From the NCBI RefSeq assembly GCF_026151205.1, contig NC_087077.1:13490983-13554982 (forward strand): DNA of 64,000 nucleotides, in the 5' to 3' direction. Below are positions 49,721 through 58,929 of the stretch, in pieces. The notes below the pieces were generated by a model. That model was not told the origin of the DNA and made no database searches. It saw only the letters and a list, made by a program, of their open reading frames with translations. The position numbers and the translations under genes are program-made. Positions within the stretch are counted from its first letter, which is position 1. Every line of letters begins with the position of its first letter. The stretch is from Bolinopsis microptera (lineage: Eukaryota > Ctenophora > Tentaculata > Lobata > Bolinopsidae).

Positions 49721-50497
49721 ACATAGCCATGTGCCTACGCGTACTGCGTGACGCGCTTGTTTCACAAGTAGGATCTTTTGCCGCCTACGGCGGTCGCGCG
49801 CTACTGCAAGCGAGAGGGCTCTGGTTAGAGCAAGTTGGAGTGCACGCGCACGTGATTTCGTGCGCGGCTGTGTTCTGACTGGTTCTAAACGATCACGTGA
49901 ATGCTGGTCATTCACGTGCGCTCTAACATCCACTGAGCATTTACCTGGGGACCTTAGGCTATCATGTTCATAAATAGAGATTAGGCGGAATGACAGGCTG
50001 AGCGCGGCCCAGTAACGATTTACTTAATCAGTTCAGCGCCCCGCGCCAACAATTATTTAATTCAGAATATTTTGCAAAATAACTTTGCACAGGCTATAGA
50101 ATTACGTGGGCGACATATTCCATATTGGCGTGCGGGCACGTACGCTTGCACGCACACTCGCACGACGGTCGAGCAAAGCTACCGTATACAAAAAAATTCG
50201 TTCGCTTACAACGGATAATCCTTGTCTTTGACTTTTTGTTTTTTGGCAATTTGAGTCATGGTCCTGAGTCATGGATTGGGAAAAATAAATACAGTGAAAT
50301 AAAAGGTTGCCAACAATACAAGCTTAGCCTACTTTTTTGCAAAATAATACAAGTAAATAAAAATCTCTTAAACTGTTATCATGTTGCTCTAACCAGATAA
50401 GAGCCCTTTCGCTTGCAGTATCGCGCGACCGCCGAAGGATATATTCTACTTGTGAAACAAGCGCGTCACGCAGTACGCGTATACACATGGCTATGTG
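49721..50497. repeat. Foldback repeat with about 112-bp arms
   Basis: Arm A (49721-49832) and arm B (50384-50497) are inverted copies sharing CGCGTACTGCGTGACGCGCT, TGTTTCACAAGTAG, CGGCGGTCGCGCG and CTACTGCAAGCG with small differences. They are CG-rich against an AT-rich background. The 551-bp loop contains TTCACGTG-type E-box palindromes. It may be a foldback transposon or an inverted duplication. Its right arm ends 45 bases before the 2.9-kb TIR element. Confidence 0.75.
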
Positions 50498-51252
50498 CAA
50501 AGTTATCAAGCTTGTTTCGCTTTGATTAAAAGTTACTTGTTATATATGGACACGTTCATTTGAGTTTGAGGATATTGGTAAACAAAAATAATAGCGTTTT
50601 TGACGATAGTGGCTTAATTTTGACATCTATTAACCTAGCACGTTCAGAAGTTCTGAACATTAGCCACGTAACCCATACTCCCATATGCACCGCTCAGAAA
50701 GAAAATCTATTGTTGTTAGGCACTATAATGTTTCAAATGTCACATTTTGTGTGACTTAGTTAACTGCAGTTGTCTAATTATCATTCCTTGGTCTGAAATA
50801 TAGTAAATTAGGTCAATCTAACAATTATGATACAACATTGGTTAATGGGCACGGATCGAACGGTTACAAGGCAATATTTGGGTAACTTTGTCACACTCAT
50901 GATACCATACCTCAATTCTACTGTGAGGTGTCCTAAAAACCCTTTCAACTCATTATTTTATGGTTGCTCTACCAAGCATAGCCCTAAAATATGTTATTTT
51001 GAATAGTTAGCTAATACAGGCACTTGGTTATTGGGAAATGAGGTTAATTCTGTCACAATATATGAAATTTAAAATTTTGGGCGAATAATTTATATCTGAT
51101 TTGGTTTGAAAGGCGGGAAAATTTTATATGATGACATTGTAGTTGATGCAAGTTAAGATCAGTTGATGTTTACATTGTCACGAAAAATTATACGAAATCG
51201 TAAATAGATTAAAAACAATGATTATAGAATGAAATAGTCTCTTATAATAACT

Positions 51253-51910
51253 CTTATAATAACTGATGTGACAAAGTAAACATGTCTTGCCCCTATTTTG
51301 AAGATCTATATTCTATACCTCTATTAGAATATTGTCCAGAACATCAGAGCTTAAGTTTAACAATTTTAGGTTAAATTTGTCACTAAATTTGTCACTAAAG
51401 TCACTAAAAATGTGACAAAATTAACTTTTCATGCCCCAACAATTTCAAGATAGTGTGTAAAAATTAGCATAGGCTGCTTTATTACCTATATGTATCAATC
51501 CAAACTACAAAAAATATATGTTTATGTGATGACGATTACCTAACACTTATAATAACTGATGTGACAAAGTAAACATGTCTTGCCCCTATTTTGAAGATCT
51601 ATAACTCTATTAGAATTCAACATTCTTTCAGAAACGATTGGAAGAATATTTTCCAGAACATAAGAACTCAATTTTTAAAATTTAGATTAATTTGTCAAAG
51701 ACATTGAAAATGTGACAAAATTAACTTTCCCTGCCCCAACAGTATCAAGATAGTGTGTTAAAATTGGCATAGGATTTATTACAGGTATATTAAAGTATTA
51801 ATCGATTACGAAAAATATCTTTTAATCTGATGACGATTACCTAACTCTTATAATAACTGATGTGACAAAGTAAACATGTCTTGCCCCTATTTTGAAGAAC
51901 TATACCTCTA
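51253..51910. repeat. About 300-bp tandem repeat, two and a bit units
   Basis: The block CTTATAATAACTGATGTGAC starts at 51253, 51546 and 51847. Each time it is followed by AAAGTAAACATGTCTTGCCC and CTATTTTGAAGA, and the units end with GATGACGATTACCTAAC. The units are diverged by substitutions and small indels. It lies inside the 2.9-kb TIR element. Confidence 0.9.
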
Positions 51911-52127
51911 TTAGAATACTATGTAACTTTATCATCAAAAAAATTTCGATAAACTAGTTATTTTGCCAGCAAGGAGCTAACAGAGTTATAATAATTTGTT
52001 GTGACGAAATTACCCTATTTTTGACCATGTAGCGGTAGTTTAATTGTGACACTGTTAACATATTACCACCTGATAATGATTTATGGGGTGCATGGTACTA
52101 GCAGTGTTGTTTGATCCATAGTACGTA

Positions 52128-52864
52128 TAATATAATAATAATAATAATTACAACATTTATAAACCGCCTTATAGCTAAATCATATAACTCGATATAATTT
52201 AATCCTGGAGATAAACTCCAGTGCTTTCTAAAGCGGCTCTTACATTAACTGAGCTTAGTTTAATTGAAAATTAGACATGACAAGTTCATTTTACCTATGT
52301 AAATGCAAAATCAATCAAATGCTAGAGAAAAGAAGTATGTTTTAAGTTTGGTCTTGAAAGATGTAACTGACTCAGCTGATCTTATGTCGTATGGCAAGGA
52401 ATTAAATACTTTAACTGCACAGTGACTAAAAGCTTTCTCTGTGTTTACATAGTTAGGAGAGGGTGGAAAACTAAGGTAAAAATAATCATTATCAAGACGT
52501 ACATTTTTAAAACTTTGCTGCCTAGGAGATATCAACTCTTTTAAGTAAGGAGGAGCTATATTATTTAAACACTTGTAGGCAAGTAGGGCAATCTTAAAAT
52601 CTATTCTAAATCTAACTGGTAGAAAATGAACTTTCTTAAGTAGTGGAGTAGTGTGTGCCTTTCTTCCTCTCCCGAAAATAAATCTTACAGCAGAATTTTG
52701 CACCTTCTGTAAACGACTTAAATCATAAGAGCTCAGTCCAAAATATACGCTATTGCAATAATCAATTCTAGAGAGTACTAGAGCATGAACAAGCTGAATC
52801 TTAAGGTTAAAAGACAGTTTTGATGCAATAAACCACAAATTTCTGATCTGAATATTACATGCTA
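52128..52864 (-). mobile_element. LINE copy 2, 3' fragment nested in the TIR element
   Basis: The minus strand encodes the last 183 residues of the LINE polymerase at 32972-34417, with no amino-acid difference that I can see, followed by the same 3' UTR and an ATT-repeat tail. The match starts abruptly at GCATGTAATATTCAG (52863), so it is a short 5'-truncated insertion. It interrupts the 2.9-kb TIR element and so is younger than it. Confidence 0.92.
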
Positions 52865-53482
52865 TAAGGGGTTTAAGCTGGTATATCATTATTTGTTCAA
52901 TTTCACACATGTTCAGACATTATCAAGATTATGTGACAAAGTAAGCTTGGTTGTGCCTTCTGTGTTTTAATTCCTTACGACTATATGATATAATAACAAT
53001 TCCCAGCACTTCCAGGCCATCAAATAAACTTACACTACTCAGCATTGCTTATCAGGGTGCCCTAAACATTCATCACATATTTTCTTTAATGTGTGACAGA
53101 GTAAACCTGAATGCACCATCTAACGAAAAAAGTCGTCAAATATGTAGGTAATGGTCATATGTACCCATCCAATCAACTGGACACTCAAAAATTTGGTCAA
53201 AAACGGCAGCAAGGGGTCCATATTTACTCCGTCACATGTTTATAGTGTGACAATGTAACCATTTCCGTGCCGGCCGTATTTAAGCGATATCTTATCACCT
53301 GATTAAGATATCGTTATGTGACAAAGTTAGCCTAGAGGATGAGACGATTATCCTAACCATCAAGGGTTTAAGTAATTTCATAGTGTGAAAAAGTCAACTA
53401 CACTGTGCCTTTTAATAGGATCACTTATATTTACCAATATCCTCAAACTCAAATGAACGTGTCCATATACGTTGTATGACCC

Positions 53483-53502
53483 GCCGCGCACGAGTGCGCG
53501 GC
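53483..53502. other. Perfect GC hairpin next to the TIR element
   Basis: GCCGCGCA-CGAG-TGCGCGGC, an 8-bp perfect stem with a 4-base loop, 14 bases beyond the right end of the 2.9-kb element. Confidence 0.7.
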
Positions 53503-53854
53503 TCACCCTGTATTGTAGAAACGCTTAGTGAAACGACAATGAGGGTCAAGACGTGATACAAAAAGTTACTTCGCACGCTAAAGACTATCAATCTAAAATT
53601 ATAAATATAGTGTCATAATCCCGATCTGAAGAGTAAACGTCTAGCCTTTAGTATATATTATTATTATTATAAAAGAGGATCTTACCGACAAAAATGATTC
53701 TTAAAAATACCTTAATGCGGTAAACTATACCCTTGAAACAGATTTTCCCAACATCTGTTGCATGCAGCTATATCTCAAATTTCGTTCAATTCATGCAAGT
53801 TGTCCATTTGAAAATTTCTACTACTTAAATCACTTCTTAAAACAGATAACAAGT
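53503..53854. other. Intergenic, no gene recognised
   Basis: AT-rich sequence with a short TTATTATTATTAT run near 53658-53670. Nothing identified. Confidence 0.4.
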
Positions 53855-54049
53855 TCATTCTAGTATAGGTCTCCCCAATCTTCCAATGAATAAATTATCT
53901 GATTCAATAGCAAAAGAGAGAGCTGTTTGGGCTTGGGTGTTCTCCATACTCCTGAGAATGTGTCCAAACATCTTCCACCGCTGGTGTTCAATACGCTTGG
54001 ATAACTTTTCAACTTTGCACCTTTCATACAATGCTTTGTTGCTTATCAT
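53855..54049 (-). pseudogene. LINE polymerase C-terminal relic
   Basis: 64 codons containing QRWKMFGHILRSMENTQAQ, then ALSFA and a GRLGRPILE-like end. This is the pattern found near the C-terminus of many LINE polymerases (Arg-Trp-x-x-x-Gly-His-x-Leu-Arg, then Gly-Arg-Pro). It is isolated and not joined to an RT domain. Confidence 0.5.
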
Positions 54050-54690
54050 TTAAGCCATTTGATGTTTAAAATGGACCTATATTTAGACCGCCACCCAATG
54101 AGCACTCGGTGACCTTTTAGGGTTTAGGAGTGTTGATCAGGGGAGTTTAAGATTTGAAATTTTTGACAAGGCCTTCTCTTAACTTATAATAATGGTTTCC
54201 TGATCACCTAATAATCGGCTGTGAGGCCTGCACAGACCAATGCAAGCTCTTACCTCTGCCGTTTCTAATGAAAGTGCTTAAAGAACACTTAAAAATCAGA
54301 GGATTTTGTCACATTTTTGACAAATTTGGCCATTGTAGGGGGTTCCAAAATAGATTTCTGATGGCTGGCAATTGGTTGTAATTGTTTATGATGGTTTTCA
54401 GGGATAGTCATTGATTAAAAAAATGAATTTGAATAAATGATCAACAATTTTAAAATTAGTCAAGAAAATTTGCCTGAAAAACAAAAAATGCAGAGCTCAC
54501 CTTGAGAGTTGGCACATAATGGCTCAATTATGCAACTTTTCTATTAAAAATAGTGCGATCTGACACTTGAACAGACAAGTGGCGTTTGTGTGGCACTCTT
54601 TTCTTGTATAGTAGGTCTTTTTTAATGAAGAATCATCCAATTAGGCAGCTCGACTTACTTCGACTTAGGACGGCTTCAATGTCCAAGCAG

Positions 54691-54845
54691 CAGTGGCGTA
54701 ACGTTGCATGTTGGTGCCCCTGCCAAAAAAAGCGCCCTCCTATCGGAGCCCCCTCCCCTTGTTTTCTAGAGCAAAATGGCAGTTTTGCTAGTACTGCAGT
54801 TAACATTCAAAGGACAATTTGGCGCCCCCTAAGATGCCGAGCAGA
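54691..54845 (+). mobile_element. Partial copy of the 272-bp hAT-type MITE
   Basis: Begins with a perfect CAGTGGCGTAACG end and shares GAGCAAAATGGCAGTTTTGC and GGACAATTTGGCGCCCCCTA with the other copies. The right end is lost or displaced: a GTTACACCACTG resembling the terminus appears at 55233-55244, which would fit a later insertion or rearrangement. Confidence 0.7.
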
Positions 54846-55595
54846 TATGATTTTTCTTCAAATCTGCCTATCCAGCATGAGCTTGTTCATCTCTTTGCTG
54901 CGTCAAGTCTATGTCCTGCCGCAGGATGTCTACATAGGTGAGGTGTGGTCTCCCCTTTGATGATGTCCGCAGGGGTTCCCATCAGCTGATGGGTCAGAAG
55001 CTCGTCTTGTCTGGCAAAATGGCTAGCTAGTCTCATCCTCTGCTCAGCTATCTTATCAGATGCAGCAAAATGTATCATATTCCTGCAAACTTAGTGTTCA
55101 GTCGACACAAGAAAAACTATAAATTGGGGCTACGAAAAGCTGCAGGGGGGCATTAAAAAATACTTCTCTTATTTTTAGCACCCTTAAAAGTTTTTTTGTA
55201 GGGTTGCCTCAAAGTTTCAGTCAAATGTTAATGTTACACCACTGGACCAAACCCGATTTCAATTCAACTCATAATTGTATTGGGAGCATGCAATGGCCAG
55301 TAGCACCATAAATAGTTTGAATTTTATGAATGTTCGTAACGGAATAAGGAAATGTCATATTTTTGAATATCGTATTCACAAATGAGAGGCTAATACATAT
55401 TTGCACTTACAAAGTAGTTTGTGTCTTAACATCTTGTTCAATGTTCTTCATATATGCTATACTATATTTAAGCCCAAAAGTTTGTATGTTGACTTTTGGG
55501 CCACTCTTCAGTAATATTAGAATCTTGGAATATAGAATTGGCCTCTTGTGACATAAATATATTTACATTTTACTGAACAGAACTAATTTTCAGAT
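54846..55595. other. Repeat-derived spacer before the UNG gene
   Basis: Holds the relic ORF at 54887-55078 and a possible displaced MITE end near 55240. The last 200 bases are AT-rich and end in a pyrimidine tract and acceptor (AG at 55592-55593) directly before the UNG start codon. Confidence 0.4.
54887..55078 (-). pseudogene. Possible second LINE C-terminal relic
   Basis: 63 codons with KIAEQRMRLASHFARQDELL, followed by PHLCRHPAAGHRLDAAKR. The layout (Arg-x-Arg-Leu-x-x-His, then a His-Arg-rich end) recalls the C-terminal tail of another LINE group. Similarity is weak and the frame may be shifted part-way. Confidence 0.35.
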
Positions 55596-56396
55596 ATGGC
55601 TCAAGCAGGCATTTCATCCTTCTTTAAACGTAAAAGGGAATTAGAAGATGCTGAAGAAAAAGATAATCAGACTTGCAAAGTACTGAAGTGCTCAGACAAT
55701 TTAGTCCTGAAGAACTGGGATATATCATCGTCTTGGGAAAAGTGCTTGTCTAATGAATTAGCTAAAGACTATTTTACCTCCCTCACAGAATATCTGGCAA
55801 AGATTCGCCTCTCCAAAACCATCTACCCTGCCCATGAGGACGTATTTTCCTGGACTCGATACTGCAATCTTGATGATGTTAAAGTTGTAATTCTTGGTCA
55901 AGATCCATATCATGGTCCTAACCAGGCTCATGGATTATCCTTTAGTGTAAAAATAGGAGTACCTACTCCTCCTAGCCTTAAAAATATCTATAAAGCCATT
56001 GCCAAAGATGATGTAGATGACTTTGATGAACCAGGACATGGATATCTTGTTGGCTGGGCTAGGCAAGGTGTACTCATGTTGAATTCAGTTCTCACTGTTG
56101 AAAAAGGTAAAGCCAACTCACACAAGAATCAAGGCTGGGAGAAGTTAACTGACCATGTAACTAAGTACATGGGCTATCACATGAAGAATTGTGTTTTCTT
56201 ACTGTGGGGCTCCCCTGCAATAAAAAAGATGGCTCTTATCAATAAGTCAAAGCATCTTGTTTTGACTTCAGTTCACCCCTCTCCTCTGTCAGCTCACAAA
56301 GGATTCTTTGACTGCAAACACTTCTCTAAAGCAAATGAGTATCTCCGCAGGCACGAGAAGGCAACCATTGACTGGAACAAACTGCCTAAAGAGTAA
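55596..56396 (+). CDS. UNG: Uracil-DNA glycosylase, family 1
   Basis: Removes uracil from DNA to start base excision repair; 266 residues in one exon. The catalytic water-activating Asp103 is in GQDPYHGPNQAHGL (101-114), the uracil-binding block is LMLNSVLTV (160-168), and the Leu-intercalation loop is HPSPLSAHKGFF (227-238). LLWGS (203-207) is also family-typical. The first ten residues contain a PCNA-interaction box (Q3-x-x-I6-x-x-F9-F10) followed by KRKR, so this is a nuclear replication-linked form like mammalian UNG2. The N-terminal tail is shorter than in vertebrates, and no mitochondrial leader is seen. A splice acceptor lies 2 bases before the ATG. The BTB gene follows 787 bases downstream on the same strand. 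Confidence 0.97.
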   Translation: MAQAGISSFFKRKRELEDAEEKDNQTCKVLKCSDNLVLKNWDISSSWEKCLSNELAKDYFTSLTEYLAKIRLSKTIYPAHEDVFSWTRYCNLDDVKVVILGQDPYHGPNQAHGLSFSVKIGVPTPPSLKNIYKAIAKDDVDDFDEPGHGYLVGWARQGVLMLNSVLTVEKGKANSHKNQGWEKLTDHVTKYMGYHMKNCVFLLWGSPAIKKMALINKSKHLVLTSVHPSPLSAHKGFFDCKHFSKANEYLRRHEKATIDWNKLPKE

Positions 56397-57182
56397 TAAC
56401 TAACACTATTTGCAAGGATTTATAACCTGATAATGACATACCTACTGTATTTGATATTGTTTTTTTACTGAGCTGAGATTCAATAAACATTAAATTTCCT
56501 TTGCATTCATTCCCTTTTACATATGAACCAGATATTAATGTGAATGCTGAAGATTTTCTTCTGAAGAAAGATTTGTGCAATTTATTTTTAAAGTGTTAAA
56601 ACAGTTAAAGATAAATCTTTTCAATTGTATGCTTTGTTTTTTATTCATTGTTACATCTACAAGTTTAGCTAATAGCTATAAGTTCAAACAGCCTACAAAA
56701 ATTCAGCATTGAAAATTCGATAATTTTAATTGTGCAATTCAAAGAAATAATAATTGTTGTTTAAACCAAGGACATATTATATTATCACTAGTATTTTAGA
56801 ATATATTATGTATGACTTGTAATGTGCTGCATTATTTTGTTTCTTAATTAAGGGTAAACCACCCTCTTGTTAGACAGTGTAATCATTGCAAAAATTCTTA
56901 AATTAATACAGTCTAACATTTCTATCTTTTTATGATGCATGGTACTAACTATTGAATGAATTAAGTTATTATTTTTACTAACTCTCTCATCACTGCATAC
57001 TACACTTATAGACCAACATTTTATCGAAATCAAGCTAAAAATAAATACATTTGAGCCTGCTGTGCTTTTAAACTCTGCTCAAGCATCACAATGAGCAGAT
57101 TTTGGCTTTAAATATAATTGATGTGTTATTCATCAAGAAATCATTGTCATAATCATCTTCTAAAATGAAAACATTTGCAGGT
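56397..57182. other. UNG 3' UTR and spacer to the BTB gene
   Basis: AT-rich, no gene seen. AATAAA at 56482-56487 should end the UNG mRNA. The spacer closes with TTTGCAG at 57174-57180, two bases before the preferred BTB start codon. Confidence 0.5.
56482..56487 (+). terminator. Poly(A) signal AATAAA of UNG
   Basis: A canonical signal 86 bases after the UNG stop codon. Confidence 0.6.
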
Positions 57183-58925
57183 ATGGCACCAAAAGTGCAA
57201 GTCCCAACTGATTTTGGGAGACATCTCATAGGGACACCTGCGCATAGTAATTTTGTTCTTACCGCTAAAGATGGAAAAGAACTCAAAGCAAGTTCAGTGA
57301 TCTTATCCTTTAACAGTCCAGTCATTGAAAACATCACAACAAATTTAGGTATGACAACTCTGGACTGTGACGAGTTCAGTGCAATTGCTGTGGAGAGTTT
57401 TATCTTGTCCTGTTATATGGGGGAATTAGAGAGTTGCACTGATTCTAAAGATGATATTAAGCCCATGTTCAGAGACTTAAATAAGATGGCTCTTGTATTT
57501 GAGGTGCAATGGTTATTAAGCAAATGTACTGAGTTTTTCAGGGAGATGCTTTCTGCCATAGATGGAGAAGATTATGCTGCAATGTTGAACTTGTTCGAAG
57601 AAGCTCTATACATTTTTAAGGAAAATCCAAAAAGTAGGATTCATTTAATGGATTTAACTATAGAAAAGATCCAGGAAGTGAATGGTACCGACACATTTCT
57701 TTCAAATTACTTTGAAGATTTTAAGAATTTTACGCAGCAACAAGTTGACTTTGTCGTATGGATTGCTGGCAATGAAGTTGAAATTATTGTCCAACACCTG
57801 TTGACTGAAATAGCCAGTCACATAGACGATAAGGTTGTATTGCTGACTGACAACATGAAATATTTGCTCTCTAATACTGATCTGTCAATCTGTCGAGTCA
57901 ATGATAGGGCATTATATGAGACTCTATTTGACACACTTCAAAGTATGGAAAACACATCTAAAGAAGACATGAAATTAGTGTTCGGTCTTTATCGAAAGTC
58001 CAGTATGGAGAGAAAAAGAGGATCCAACAGTTTGGATGAAAACTCTAAACGAAAGAAAATAATGTCTAGGATTAGCGAATCTTCTGATGAGGCTGGAGCA
58101 GATGTCACTACTGGTGACAGTGATCCTACTGAAGATGATCTTCCAGTTGCTCTCATCAGCACTAAAATACCGAACCTCTTTTATAAATGTGAAGACTTTG
58201 AACACTTGTGGATTCAAGAGTTTTTTGATCAGCTAGCTGGTAATCATGATGTCCATAACTTGTTTATTTTTGCTGAGGCTCTCTACGCATGGATGGATTT
58301 TCATCCCAGGATAGTTCACTTTCCTAATTGGGTGAACCAAATTGTCCGATTAATGACAGATCTAGATTGGGGTGGTATTCCCATATCATTAATATCAACA
58401 TGGAAGTTTGGAAGCAAACAAAACATAAAGTCATTTTTCGGCATGTGGGAAACATGTAACGAAATTGTTGCTTCAAACAATGAGTTTGCTTCATGGCCTG
58501 TGGTACCCTGTTACGCTCCTGCAACAATAACTTGGCAACAGCTTTGTGGTACAGAAACAAAATTCCGTTTCAAGTTCAAGCACCCTGCCTCTGGTGACTG
58601 CAGAAAATCAGGTAACTGTGGGTTTATTCTCAAATCTACTGTGCCAAACCCAGACTCCCCAGACTTGCTCTACAACATTGAACTTTCTACTGATCCAGCT
58701 GATTACAAGAAGTACAGGCTCCACCTCCACGATGATCTAGTTTGTGCTAAAAACATGTACTTTGTGTTGGAACGAATGTATGGTGATGTGCCCTGTTGTA
58801 TCCCGATCTCTTGGTGTGGTAGACCATCTTTAAAAGGCAAATATTGGACTTGGGGGAAATTTAAGTTCGCCAATGAGAGCCCAGTTAAGATATCAGTGTT
58901 GTTTACAACAAAAATAATAAAGTAA
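57183..58925 (+). CDS. BTB/POZ domain protein
   Basis: 580 residues from the ATG at 57183, single exon. An ATG six codons upstream (57165) is in frame, but TTTGCAG at 57174-57180 looks like a splice acceptor, so I prefer 57183. Residues about 8-125 form a BTB dimerisation domain: H-S-N-F-V-L followed by KELKASSVILSFNSPV, then a short hydrophobic strand region around LSCYMGEL. A helical BACK-like stretch (about 130-270) follows. Next comes a basic, Ser-rich linker with a nuclear-localisation-like KRKK (about 285-330), a second mostly helical region, and a Cys- and aromatic-rich C-terminal domain (about 450-575). BTB proteins often act as cullin-3 adaptors or transcription cofactors; which applies here is unknown. 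Two AATAAA signals overlap or follow the stop. Confidence 0.85.
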   Translation: MAPKVQVPTDFGRHLIGTPAHSNFVLTAKDGKELKASSVILSFNSPVIENITTNLGMTTLDCDEFSAIAVESFILSCYMGELESCTDSKDDIKPMFRDLNKMALVFEVQWLLSKCTEFFREMLSAIDGEDYAAMLNLFEEALYIFKENPKSRIHLMDLTIEKIQEVNGTDTFLSNYFEDFKNFTQQQVDFVVWIAGNEVEIIVQHLLTEIASHIDDKVVLLTDNMKYLLSNTDLSICRVNDRALYETLFDTLQSMENTSKEDMKLVFGLYRKSSMERKRGSNSLDENSKRKKIMSRISESSDEAGADVTTGDSDPTEDDLPVALISTKIPNLFYKCEDFEHLWIQEFFDQLAGNHDVHNLFIFAEALYAWMDFHPRIVHFPNWVNQIVRLMTDLDWGGIPISLISTWKFGSKQNIKSFFGMWETCNEIVASNNEFASWPVVPCYAPATITWQQLCGTETKFRFKFKHPASGDCRKSGNCGFILKSTVPNPDSPDLLYNIELSTDPADYKKYRLHLHDDLVCAKNMYFVLERMYGDVPCCIPISWCGRPSLKGKYWTWGKFKFANESPVKISVLFTTKIIK

Positions 58926-58929
58926 TAAA
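58916..58929 (+). terminator. Overlapping poly(A) signals of the BTB gene
   Basis: AATAAA at 58916-58921, inside the last codons, and again at 58924-58929, overlapping the stop codon TAA. If used, the 3' UTR is extremely short. Confidence 0.4.

Larger units (their letters stand above)
50543..53469. mobile_element. 2.9-kb non-autonomous TIR element, unclassified
   Basis: The two ends are 39-bp perfect inverted repeats: left 50543-50581 (starting TATATGGACACG) and right 53431-53469 (ending CGTGTCCATATA). A TA target duplication is possible, but the TATATA context makes it ambiguous. The interior has no transposase ORF. It holds about 17 scattered copies of a motif near TGTGACAAAGTWAVC in both orientations, a tandem duplication of about 300 bp, and a LINE inserted at 52128-52864. 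A family with these features is not known to me. Confidence 0.8.

Noticed and set aside
49661-49933. 90-codon Arg/Ala-rich ORF (-)
   Set aside because: Its composition comes from the CG-rich foldback arm, not from coding sequence.
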